From Luminiphilus sp. (GTDB lineage Bacteria; Pseudomonadota; Gammaproteobacteria; Pseudomonadales; Halieaceae): a stretch of DNA of 5,464 nucleotides. Shown one piece after another: positions 1 to 5,464 of this stretch. The notes beneath the pieces were generated by a model, which was not told where the DNA came from, did not search any database, and saw only the letters and a program-made list of their open reading frames with translations. The stretch covers positions 1 to 5,464 of the forward strand of contig JAQXEB010000165.1 in NCBI GenBank assembly GCA_029251065.1. The letters are read 5' to 3'. Numbering within the stretch: the stretch's first letter is position 1; the number at the start of each line of letters is the position of its first letter. The position numbers were made by a program, and so were the translations under genes.

Positions 1-1059
1 CGAGGTGAGGTCTGCTTTAGAAATCATCGGCTGCCCAAAGTCCTCGTTATGGGAGTCGACGTAGGGTGTGAGCAGAAAGGCAGTATGACCTTCGGGTACG
101 CCGTCCGCTGCTAATTTTACGGCCTCGGGGCGAACGAGAGCGCCACTAAACTCCTCGGAGAATCGCTTAAAGCGGTTCGCAATTTCAGTGGCGTTATCAA
201 TTTCGCGAACGGAACCAAAAATTCGCAGTGTCAGCTCTCCGGTTTGGTCGAGTGACCGCCATATCTCGTAAGCGTCAGTTTCACTCGGCGCACCCGCCCA
301 GGCGTCGAAAACGCTGGTCAGGCCAGCGGCGGCAGCGCGTGGCAGCCAAGCCACGAACCGTTCCTGATAAGCGAGTTGATCCCCGGGGATAAACTGCTCC
401 ACAAGCTCAGCCCCTGCTTTTTCACGTCCGGTCCCAAGCGGGGTATTGGTCAGCGGGTCGCGCTCAAAAAAACTCACACCCGGCTGAGGATCTGGAGTGC
501 TGGCAGTGACACCGCCTTCTTGCAGTGCGCGCGATGAAAACCAGCGAGAGTGACCATCGACTGAACCTAAAATCACAATGCGGTCGCCAAAAATAGCGTC
601 GAGCTCCGCCGCTGTAGGCCCCGTTTTCGGGAACAGATGGTTTTGCCAGCCGCGGGCATAGACAGGCGCGTTTCCGGGGTTGGCTGCTCTGATGGTTTCA
701 AGGGCGAGTTGAAGTTTTTCTCGTGTGTCTGCAAGGCTCAAATTCACGCCGACATCAGCAAATGAGCCGTTGAAGACGTGCGTATGCGAGTCCATAAGAC
801 CCGGTATCAAAAGGCCATCACCAATCGAGATCTGCTGCGTGTCGTTATCAATAAACGGCGCGAGACCGTCTGAGTCCCCAACGTAAACGATGGTGTCTCC
901 TCGAACCGCCAGTGCTGATGCAGCAGGCTTTAAAGGATCTGAGGTGAAAATCGGACCACCTGAGAATACAAGGTCGGCGGGTTCGACGGGGTACTCGCTC
1001 GAACAGCCGCTTAATGTGATGAAAAAGGCGGACGTAATTGAAATAAAACCAGAGCGCAT
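1..1059 (-). CDS. Amidohydrolase family lipoprotein (YtcJ/amidohydrolase_3-like), partial: C-terminus beyond left edge
   Basis: The minus-strand frame is open from an ATG at 1059 to the left edge, giving 353 residues without a stop. Residues 1-19 form a lipoprotein signal: a hydrophobic run, then lipobox LSGC with Cys19. Ser at +2 suggests outer-membrane retention. The mature part begins with the small beta domain typical of amidohydrolases (ADLVFSGGPIFTSD, then ALAVRGDTIVYVG at about 49-61), followed by the metal-binding motif MDSHTHVF (His92, His94). Further YtcJ-like landmarks are GHSRWFSSRAL from 169 and VKLAADGV at 314-321, followed by EGHTAFLLTPY. Family members are usually about 540-570 residues, so roughly the last 200, including later metal ligands, are missing. 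GAGGAA at 1071-1066 lies 6 bases upstream of the ATG and supports this start; an in-frame GTG 12 codons upstream lacks that support. Known members hydrolyse amide or formamide bonds, but the substrate here cannot be read. Transcribed divergently from the peptidase pair. The family call is firm; the function is not. Confidence 0.9.
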   Translation of the reverse strand, partial: MRSGFISITSAFFITLSGCSSEYPVEPADLVFSGGPIFTSDPLKPAASALAVRGDTIVYVGDSDGLAPFIDNDTQQISIGDGLLIPGLMDSHTHVFNGSFADVGVNLSLADTREKLQLALETIRAANPGNAPVYARGWQNHLFPKTGPTAAELDAIFGDRIVILGSVDGHSRWFSSRALQEGGVTASTPDPQPGVSFFERDPLTNTPLGTGREKAGAELVEQFIPGDQLAYQERFVAWLPRAAAAGLTSVFDAWAGAPSETDAYEIWRSLDQTGELTLRIFGSVREIDNATEIANRFKRFSEEFSGALVRPEAVKLAADGVPEGHTAFLLTPYVDSHNEDFGQPMISKADLTS

Positions 1060-1102
1060 GACGGCTTCCTCGGCAGCGTTGTCGACTTGAGACACCGAAT
1101 CG

Positions 1103-1108
1103 ATAGTA
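1103..1108 (-). promoter_or_regulatory. Possible -10 element for the amidohydrolase gene
   Basis: Read on the minus strand this is TACTAT, matching 4 of 6 bases of the sigma-70 -10 consensus. It would place the transcript start near 1096 and give a leader of about 37 bases before the ATG at 1059. No recognisable -35 lies at 16-18 bases, so the call is weak and rests mainly on position. Confidence 0.25.
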
Positions 1109-1143
1109 CGCAATTGTCGTTGCGGCTGCGAGTGGACGATGTG

Positions 1144-1160
1144 GACCTCAATTCGAGGTC
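1144..1160. promoter_or_regulatory. Inverted repeat, candidate operator or activator site
   Basis: GACCTC at 1144-1149 and GAGGTC at 1155-1160 are perfect 6-base inverted arms around AATTC. The 17-base two-fold symmetric element lies in the middle of the divergent region, as expected for a dimeric regulator acting on both genes. No regulator gene is in the window and I do not recognise the motif as a known family's site. Confidence 0.35.
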
Positions 1161-1238
1161 GATCGGTGCCCTGACTTGGGTAAGCTCGTCGATCAGGTGT
1201 CACGCGCTACGAGTGCCCACATTGAGGGTTAGGGTGGC

Positions 1239-1254
1239 TGGCAATAGACGTGCT
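1239..1254 (+). promoter_or_regulatory. Possible sigma-54 promoter core for the peptidase operon
   Basis: TGGCAATAGACGTGCT resembles the sigma-54 consensus TGGCAC-G-N4-TTGCW: the invariant GG and GC are exactly 10 bases apart and both flanks (TGGCA, TGCT) match, with three mismatches at other consensus positions. Transcription would start near 1265, leaving a leader of about 100 bases before the ATG at 1366. The inverted repeat centred at 1152 would sit about 113 bases upstream of that start, within the usual range for a sigma-54 activator site. The evidence is a single motif match. Confidence 0.25.
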
Positions 1255-1303
1255 CACCCGCGGTCACAGCGGTGCGCCGCAGCGTGGGTATTTCAACGCA
1301 CAC

Positions 1304-1333
1304 GTCACTTGCTGTGACAGAGGCGCTCTGCCA
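1304..1333. repeat. Two overlapping inverted repeats in the leader of the LD-carboxypeptidase gene
   Basis: GTCAC (1304-1308) and GTGAC (1314-1318) are perfect arms around TTGCT. TGACAGAG (1315-1322) and CTCTGCCA (1326-1333) are arms with 7 of 8 pairs around GCG. The two elements share 1315-1318, so in RNA they could not form together. Either could be an operator or leader hairpin. The distance to the start codon is about 33 bases. Confidence 0.35.
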
Positions 1334-1352
1334 AGCTCGTTGGCTGTGAGTT

Positions 1353-1358
1353 GAGAGG
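1353..1358 (+). promoter_or_regulatory. Ribosome binding site deciding the ATG start at 1366
   Basis: GAGAGG ends 7 bases before the ATG at 1366, which is good spacing. It lies inside the frame that would be read from the upstream TTG at 1351, so the TTG start has no usable site and the Tat signal peptide begins properly only at 1366. Confidence 0.7.
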
Positions 1359-1365
1359 TCGCACG

Positions 1366-2391
1366 ATGCAACGAAGATCGATTTTACAGTTGGGAGTGAC
1401 CGGCGCGTTGGCGAGTGGGTTATCGCTGCCTGCATTCGCCAAACAAGGTCACCGGCCTCGAAGACTGAACCGAGGTGATACTGTTGCACTGGTTGCTCCA
1501 GCGTCGGTGACTTACGAGTCACTTGAGCTGCAACTGGCGCTTGAGACTTTGGAGGCCATAGGGCTTAAGGCCAAGGTTGGTGATCACGTTATGGATCGGT
1601 TTGGGTATCTCGCCGGAACGGATGAGGACCGAGCGGCCGATATCAACGCGGCTTTCGCTGACCCGCGCATTGACGCGGTATTCGCGCTTCGCGGTGGTTG
1701 GGGGGCCAGCCGAATTCTCCCGTATCTGGATTTTGACGTGATCCGGAAAAACCCCAAAATTCTCTTGGGTTACAGCGACATTACGAGTCTGCTTAATGCG
1801 GTATTCGCAAAAACTGGATTGATCACCTTTCACGGCCCCAATGTGATGTCTCGCTGGAACGACTTTACGCATCAAGGCATGCGTCGCGTACTTTTTGAGG
1901 CGCGGGCGGAAGTTTATGAGAATCCGGTGATTGTTGATGACGATTTAGTGGCTAGAGACCATCGCATACAGACCATTACCTCAGGTAGTGCCCAGGGGCC
2001 ACTGATCGGTGGCAACCTGACGCTGGTGAGTGCACTTTTGGGCTCGCCTTACTTACCTTCGCTGTCAGGTGCCATTCTTTTTCTTGAGGATGTGGGCGAG
2101 GCCATCTACCGAGTTGATCGTATGCTGACCCAACTGTCATTAAGCGGCGAGTTGCGGAAGGTTTCTGGAATTGTCTTCGGACACTTTACAGGGGTGGAGC
2201 CAAACCCGGGTTTGGGGAACTTCGCATTGATGGATATTTTAAAGCAACATTGTGGGCCCTTGGGGGTGCCGTGCTATTTCGGCGCAATGATTGGCCATGT
2301 CGAGCAACAGAGCACTGTTCCTATTGGCGCTCATGCGCGAATGAATGCCGATAAAGGCGAGCTTGTGCTGACGGCTTCGGCTGTGCGCTAG
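1366..2391 (+). CDS. Tat-exported LD-carboxypeptidase, peptidase family S66 (LdcA/MccF-like)
   Basis: The product has 341 residues from the ATG at 1366. Residues 1-25 form a Tat-type signal peptide: QRRSILQLG fits RR-x-hydrophobic-hydrophobic, followed by a moderately hydrophobic stretch and AFA, with cleavage likely after Ala25. The mature protein, about 316 residues, matches S66 length. The start motif GDTVALVAPAS is at 37-47. RGGWGASR at 109-116 precedes the nucleophile motif GYSD with Ser137. HGPN follows at 156-159. Glu241 in LFLEDVGE and His311 in IGHVEQ complete the triad; the spacings (104 and 70 residues) closely match those of Pseudomonas LdcA (Ser115, Glu217, His285). LdcA removes the terminal D-Ala from murein tetrapeptides during recycling, in the cytoplasm; MccF relatives cleave peptidyl-nucleotide antibiotics. 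A Tat signal implies a periplasmic role here, so the substrate is open. The S9 peptidase gene follows after 20 bases. No frameshift or missing key residue is seen. Confidence 0.92.
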   Translation: MQRRSILQLGVTGALASGLSLPAFAKQGHRPRRLNRGDTVALVAPASVTYESLELQLALETLEAIGLKAKVGDHVMDRFGYLAGTDEDRAADINAAFADPRIDAVFALRGGWGASRILPYLDFDVIRKNPKILLGYSDITSLLNAVFAKTGLITFHGPNVMSRWNDFTHQGMRRVLFEARAEVYENPVIVDDDLVARDHRIQTITSGSAQGPLIGGNLTLVSALLGSPYLPSLSGAILFLEDVGEAIYRVDRMLTQLSLSGELRKVSGIVFGHFTGVEPNPGLGNFALMDILKQHCGPLGVPCYFGAMIGHVEQQSTVPIGAHARMNADKGELVLTASAVR

Positions 2392-2411
2392 AACGATAAA
2401 AGGGGTACCGC

Positions 2412-4367
2412 ATGAGTCAATTTCTGCACTATAAAATAGAAGTGCTTTGCGTGGTCGCTATGGCCACGCTTATGGGCTGTTCGCCATCTCATGACGTTGC
2501 AAAGCTCGAGGCGATTGTACCGAATAAGGAGATTAACTCGGTGGGTATGGCGGGCGATCAGCCGGCAGATATCAGTCGATATTTACTGGCCAGTGGTGCG
2601 TCCGGTGCGCAAATTTCTCCCGACGGTGAACAAGTGGTGTACCGGTCGTTAATTACCGGAACGCCACAACTTTGGAGCATCTCAAGTGGCGGGGGAGAGC
2701 CCCGACAACTGACTTTCGGGCAGGGCATTACATTTTTTAGGTGGCTTCCCAATAGTTCCGGTTTGGTCTACGGCGCCGATAATAACGGGAACGAGCAGGA
2801 GTCTTATTTTACGATCGATCGTTACGGCGCAACAGAACGCACGGTATTCCCTGCAAAAGATGGTGGGTTTAGAGTTCTGGGTGATATTGCCGACGATAAC
2901 AAAACGTTTTACTTCTCGTCGACAGAACGAACGGGCCTGCACTACGACGTGTATGAAGCATCGCTTGATACGGGTGGTGCACGCCTTATTTACGAAGGAA
3001 ATTACGGTAACTTCGCGCGAGCCTTATCCCCTGATAATCGTTATTTGGTGGTGACTGAGACGGTGGGTGAGGATTCGGACTATTTGTACTTGCTCGATCT
3101 CTCGAGTGGCACCCTGTCTGTGGTGTCACAACCTGAGTCACGTGCAAATCATGGCGATGGGGGCTTTGCGTGGTCATCCGACAGCAAAACACTCTATCTC
3201 ACGAGTAATCTAAATCGAGAGTTTGCGGCAGTCATGGCGTATGACGTAAAGGCCAAACGCTTCGCCTCAGTGGCGGAGTCGGCGTTCGATCTGTCGGCTA
3301 TCAATCTTTGCGGTCCCGCCGACAGATACCTGGTGTGGTTGGAAAATCAAAACGGATTTGATGTGCTTAGAGGACGAGATCGCTCCTCCGGCGAGCCGAT
3401 TGAATTCCCCGATATTCCTGAAGGTGTCTATACAGTGAGTTGCTCTGATCACAGCGACTTGGTGTCTGTCGGTATTAGCGGTTGGCGAACGCCCGGCGAC
3501 ATTTATCTCATTGAGTTGGGCAGCGGCGTAAGCCGTCGACTGATCAGTTCGAATCTTGCCGGAGTTGCAGCCCAATCACTTGTTAAGCCGGTCAGTGTGA
3601 CCATGCCCGCACGCGATGGAGTCGAGCTTCAAGGGCTTTTATATCTGCCCGTATCTGGTGGAGAGACTTCAGCGCCCCCTGTGATTTTCGAGGTTCATGG
3701 CGGGCCTACCGCGCAGGCCAGAGCGGGCTTTGACGCGGTGTCTCAGTATCACGTTGCCCGCGGAGTCGCTGTGTTTAAACCCAACGTGCGTGGCTCGACC
3801 GGTTTCGGACGAACCTACGTAAAGCTCGACGATCAACGCAGGCGCTTGGACAGTGTCCGTGATCTTGTGGACATGCTGGCTTTTTTTGAGAGAGACGGTC
3901 GAGTGGATACCTCCAGAGCAGCCGTGTCGGGCGGCTCTTATGGCGGATACATGGTCAATGCCGTACTTGCCGCGTATCCCTCAGCATTCAGAGTCGGTGT
4001 TTCGCGCTACGGGGTTGCCGATTGGGTCACGGCACTGGAAGTGGCTTCGCCGGCACTTCAGGCGTCAGATCGGCTTGAGTATGGGGATATTCGGGAGTCC
4101 CAGTGGCGAGAGTTTTACACCGTCAACTCGCCCATTCGTCAGGCGCATAAAATCCGTGTCCCTGTTTTGTACTCGCACGGAGAGATGGACCCCCGTATTG
4201 ATATTTACGAAACCGAGGTCATGGTGAGGACGCTTCGTGCGAACGGTATCGAAGCGCCTTACATCAAAATACCCGACGAGGGTCACGGCTGGCGAAAACG
4301 GTCGAACCAGCTGTTTTACTACCGTCGTCAGGCAGAATTTATTGAATCGCACCTATTGAATCAGTAG
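2412..4367 (+). CDS. S9-family (prolyl oligopeptidase-like) serine peptidase, lipoprotein
   Basis: The product has 651 residues. AGGGG at 2401-2405 sits 6 bases before the ATG. Residues 1-23 are a lipoprotein signal ending in lipobox LMGC (Cys23); Ser at +2 predicts the outer membrane, facing the periplasm. Residues of about 55-385 contain repeated SPDG-like blades (ISPDGEQVVY at 68, WLPNSSGLVY at 111, LSPDNRYLVV at 205, WSSDSKTLYL at 254), indicating a TolB/DPP-type beta-propeller that limits access to small peptides. The alpha/beta-hydrolase domain follows from about 395: oxyanion motif HGGP at 429-432, NVRGSTGFG at 458-466, nucleophile motif GGSYGGY with Ser509, Asp593 in HGEMDPR and His625 in DEGHGW. 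The triad is complete and the length is normal for acylaminoacyl peptidase/DPP-like S9 enzymes. It should cleave oligopeptides, but exo- or endo-specificity cannot be read. Close spacing to the upstream LD-carboxypeptidase gene suggests one operon. A GC-rich hairpin starts directly after the stop. Confidence 0.94.
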   Translation: MSQFLHYKIEVLCVVAMATLMGCSPSHDVAKLEAIVPNKEINSVGMAGDQPADISRYLLASGASGAQISPDGEQVVYRSLITGTPQLWSISSGGGEPRQLTFGQGITFFRWLPNSSGLVYGADNNGNEQESYFTIDRYGATERTVFPAKDGGFRVLGDIADDNKTFYFSSTERTGLHYDVYEASLDTGGARLIYEGNYGNFARALSPDNRYLVVTETVGEDSDYLYLLDLSSGTLSVVSQPESRANHGDGGFAWSSDSKTLYLTSNLNREFAAVMAYDVKAKRFASVAESAFDLSAINLCGPADRYLVWLENQNGFDVLRGRDRSSGEPIEFPDIPEGVYTVSCSDHSDLVSVGISGWRTPGDIYLIELGSGVSRRLISSNLAGVAAQSLVKPVSVTMPARDGVELQGLLYLPVSGGETSAPPVIFEVHGGPTAQARAGFDAVSQYHVARGVAVFKPNVRGSTGFGRTYVKLDDQRRRLDSVRDLVDMLAFFERDGRVDTSRAAVSGGSYGGYMVNAVLAAYPSAFRVGVSRYGVADWVTALEVASPALQASDRLEYGDIRESQWREFYTVNSPIRQAHKIRVPVLYSHGEMDPRIDIYETEVMVRTLRANGIEAPYIKIPDEGHGWRKRSNQLFYYRRQAEFIESHLLNQ

Positions 4368-4384
4368 GGCGCGACTGTCGCGCC
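4368..4384 (+). terminator. GC-rich hairpin after the S9 peptidase stop, probable terminator or 3' stabiliser
   Basis: GGCGCGA (4368-4374) and TCGCGCC (4378-4384) pair perfectly across a CTG loop, starting at the first base after the stop codon. Only TT follows, so the U-tract expected of an intrinsic terminator is almost absent. It may instead protect the mRNA end or act with Rho. GCGCC within its right arm can also pair with GGCGC at 4392-4396. Confidence 0.5.
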
Positions 4385-4543
4385 TTGAGCAGGCGCTATA
4401 TCTCGTCGCTGATCCAATGGCTTGTGGTTTGGGGGTAACGAAGGACCCGCGCGCGCAGCGATCTTATGGGTCGAGCCTGACCTGGGTGTGCAGGGGCTTT
4501 GCGCTAGGCGAGATTGACTCAATACAGGCGAGGCAATTGTTGC
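4385..4543. other. Intergenic spacer upstream of the thioesterase promoter
   Basis: I see no gene in this stretch. It contains a GGCGC copy at 4392-4396, weak inverted arms GACCC (4444-4448) and GGGTC (4468-4472), and AGCC/GGCT arms at 4474-4477 and 4495-4498. The minus-strand frame through 4612-4361 has no recognisable protein character and overlaps the thioesterase start, so I leave it out. Confidence 0.5.
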
Positions 4544-4549
4544 TATATT
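4541..4549 (+). promoter_or_regulatory. Extended -10 promoter for the thioesterase gene
   Basis: TGCTATATT fits the extended -10 pattern TGnTATAAT with a single mismatch in the hexamer. The -35 region at 17 bases (AATACA, 4521-4526) is weak, as is usual for extended -10 promoters; TTGACT at 4514-4519 is too distant at 24 bases. The start would be near 4556, giving a leader of about 28 bases. The GC-rich stretch GCGGCGCCC directly after the -10 resembles a stringently controlled discriminator, which is inference. Confidence 0.55.
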
Positions 4550-4583
4550 GCGGCGCCCAAATGTTCTAATTATAGGCACTACT

Positions 4584-4973
4584 ATGCCCACTCTCGGATT
4601 TGCTGAGCTCATTGGATTAGAAGTGCTAAGGACTGATGCCGAGGCAGCACGAGGCCGGCTTGCGATTAGTGATATGCACTTAAACCCTAACGGCGTCGTG
4701 CACGGGGGGGCACTCTTTTCTTTGGTCGATAACTTAATGGGTGCCGCTGTGATGCAGCACCTCGACGAGGGCGAGGTGTGCGCGACGATTCAGATCACCA
4801 CGAACTTTCTGAAGCCAGTTCGAGAAGGGTCTGTCGAGTGCGTGGCCTCGGTGGTCAATCGGGGTAGACGGATCGTTAATGTGCGTGGCGAGCTCTACTC
4901 AAAGACCACGTTGATAGGGACTGCTGATGGCAACTTTGCTATCATGAAGCCTGCCATCAGTGGGTCTAATTAG
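4584..4973 (+). CDS. PaaI-like hotdog-fold acyl-CoA thioesterase
   Basis: The product has 129 residues, normal for a single hotdog domain. LNPNGVVHGGALFSLVD at 33-49 is the family signature: the loop before the central helix carries His40-Gly41-Gly42, and Asp49 lies nine residues after the His, the same spacing as His52/Asp61 in E. coli PaaI, where Asp is catalytic. ITTNFLKPVREG at 71-82 and the GRRIVNVRGELY strand at 94-105 complete the fold. Such enzymes work as cytoplasmic dimers or tetramers and hydrolyse acyl- or aryl-acyl-CoA thioesters. The substrate cannot be told here, and no phenylacetate or fatty-acid genes are nearby. I choose the ATG at 4584: an in-frame TTG at 4548 lies inside the probable -10 element and so would not be transcribed. 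The ribosome site is weak (TAGG at 4573-4576, 7 bases away). The stop overlaps the stop of the convergent NfeD gene. Confidence 0.9.
   Translation: MPTLGFAELIGLEVLRTDAEAARGRLAISDMHLNPNGVVHGGALFSLVDNLMGAAVMQHLDEGEVCATIQITTNFLKPVREGSVECVASVVNRGRRIVNVRGELYSKTTLIGTADGNFAIMKPAISGSN
4924..4960. repeat. Perfect 9-base inverted repeat in the thioesterase 3' end
   Basis: CTGATGGCA (4924-4932) and TGCCATCAG (4952-4960) are perfect inverted arms around a 19-base loop; G-T wobble pairs at 4923/4961 and 4922/4962 and a C-G pair at 4921/4963 could extend the stem. It ends 10 bases before the thioesterase stop and lies just past the end of the convergent NfeD gene, so both transcripts would carry it. No T-run flanks it on either strand. 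Confidence 0.5.
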
Positions 4974-5452
4974 GCTTGAGCCACGACCAAGATTCCCGGA
5001 TGTAGGGCGACAACGCAGACACGATCGCCCGAGGCCAGGGACTTATCGCCTTCCTCACGAGCAAGATCTACGCGCCAAGTCACGCCAGAAAACTGGTGTG
5101 TCGAGTGAGTTTCCCGATCTAACAAGCTCGAGAGTTCAAATTCATGTCCGATAAAGTCAGAACTTTGTCCTGAGCGAGGAGGTTCGGCCGTTTGATATTT
5201 TTTGAGCGGTTTCCACAAAGCGACGCCCAGTACAAATGAGGTGATGCCCATGACCGCAAAGCCTGCGAGCCATCCGCTGGGGACAATGCCTAGGTAAACC
5301 AATAGCCCGGTAACTAAGGCACCTAGACCGATAAGAAAGAGAATGATGGTGCTCATTCCGAGCACCGCTAACTCTATGACAAGCGCTAAAGCTCCCAGCG
5401 CGAACCAAAAGCTGGCTTGGTTTTCACTAAAATATTCAAGCAGCCCCATCAT
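4970..5452 (-). CDS. NfeD-like membrane protein (short form, C-terminal OB-fold)
   Basis: The product has 160 residues. The N-terminal half has three hydrophobic segments, at about 14-31, 33-55 and 60-80, with Gly-rich packing motifs such as LFLIGLGALVTGLL. After a basic stretch (KPLKK, 81-85) and a polar linker, residues of about 98-159 form the OB-like NfeD domain: IGHEFEL, then GVTWRVDL, LASGDRVCVVAL and GILVV, matching the family pattern of a conserved Trp strand followed by G-x-x-V-x-V-V. The ClpP-like protease domain of long NfeD proteins is absent, so this is the short form, which in other bacteria pairs with stomatin/SPFH proteins such as E. coli QmcA in the inner membrane. A partner gene would lie beyond the right edge and is not seen. 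AGGA at 5460-5457 is 4 bases from the first ATG (5452) and 7 from the second (5449), so translation may begin at either. The gene converges on the thioesterase gene and overlaps it by 4 bases. Confidence 0.88.
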   Translation of the reverse strand: MMGLLEYFSENQASFWFALGALALVIELAVLGMSTIILFLIGLGALVTGLLVYLGIVPSGWLAGFAVMGITSFVLGVALWKPLKKYQTAEPPRSGQSSDFIGHEFELSSLLDRETHSTHQFSGVTWRVDLAREEGDKSLASGDRVCVVALHPGILVVAQA

Positions 5453-5464
5453 TTTTTCCTTGCA

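Larger units (their letters stand above)
1060..1365. other. Divergent intergenic region between amidohydrolase and LD-carboxypeptidase genes
   Basis: These 306 bases separate two divergently transcribed genes and should hold both promoters. No convincing gene is present: the plus-strand frame at 1087-1317 is Arg-rich and low in recognisable structure, and I treat it as non-coding. Visible elements are an inverted repeat at 1144-1160, a sigma-54-like core at 1239-1254, two overlapping inverted repeats at 1304-1333, and a weak -10-like TACTAT on the minus strand at 1108-1103. No good sigma-70 -35/-10 pair is seen for the plus-strand operon. Confidence 0.7.

Noticed and set aside
1087..1317. Plus-strand open frame of 76 codons in the divergent intergenic region
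   Set aside because: It is Arg-rich with no domain or signal and has no good ribosome site. Its sequence is better explained as regulatory DNA.
1304..1318. CRP-type binding site at GTCAC-N5-GTGAC
   Set aside because: CRP sites have TGTGA on the left and TCACA on the right with 6 bases between. Here the half-sites are in the opposite order and the spacing differs.
1351..1365. TTG start at 1351 for the LD-carboxypeptidase
   Set aside because: The Shine-Dalgarno GAGAGG lies downstream of this TTG, at the right distance for the ATG at 1366, where the Tat signal begins.
4514..4519. TTGACT as a -35 for the thioesterase promoter
   Set aside because: It is 24 bases from the TATATT hexamer, far outside the 15-19 base spacing a sigma-70 promoter needs.
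4361..4612. Minus-strand open frame of 83 codons across the S9-thioesterase spacer
   Set aside because: The composition is Pro/Arg-rich without recognisable motifs, and it overlaps the thioesterase promoter and start.
1..5464. Search for CRISPR arrays, insertion sequences, tRNA genes, toxin-antitoxin pairs or phage genes
   Set aside because: No spaced direct repeats, transposase motifs, tRNA-like cloverleaf or phage protein signatures were seen on either strand.

Overview
The window looks like chromosomal DNA from a Gram-negative bacterium, most likely a gammaproteobacterium of the free-living aquatic kind. That lineage is an inference from protein style: two lipobox signal peptides with Ser at +2 (outer-membrane type sorting), a Tat signal peptide, a PaaI-type thioesterase and a short NfeD protein. 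No marker gene fixes the taxonomy. Coding density is high, and no insertion sequence, phage gene, tRNA, rRNA or CRISPR array is visible.

Layout from left to right. Positions 1-1059, minus strand: the N-terminal 353 residues of a metal-dependent amidohydrolase lipoprotein (YtcJ/amidohydrolase_3 type), running off the left edge. Positions 1060-1365: a 306-base divergent intergenic region with several inverted repeats and a possible sigma-54 promoter. Positions 1366-2391, plus: a Tat-exported S66-family LD-carboxypeptidase. Positions 2412-4367, plus: a lipoprotein S9-family (prolyl oligopeptidase-like) peptidase, only 20 bases downstream and presumably co-transcribed. Positions 4368-4583: a hairpin immediately after the S9 stop, then a spacer ending in an extended -10 promoter. 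Positions 4584-4973, plus: a PaaI-like hotdog thioesterase. Positions 4970-5452, minus: an NfeD-like membrane protein, convergent with the thioesterase and sharing stop-codon bases with it.

The three hydrolases on the left all carry export signals and flank one shared control region. The simplest reading is a small envelope-located module for breaking down peptides or amides: the S66 enzyme trims peptides with L,D bonds or related amides, the S9 enzyme cuts oligopeptides, and the amidohydrolase acts on an unknown amide or cyclic substrate. This joint role is inference; each family assignment rests on visible motifs. The thioesterase and the NfeD protein look like ordinary unrelated neighbours.

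I did not find a clearly new molecular system. The points most worth a second look are the exported-hydrolase cluster with its Tat-targeted S66 enzyme, the structured divergent promoter region, and the hairpins at the S9 and thioesterase 3' ends.
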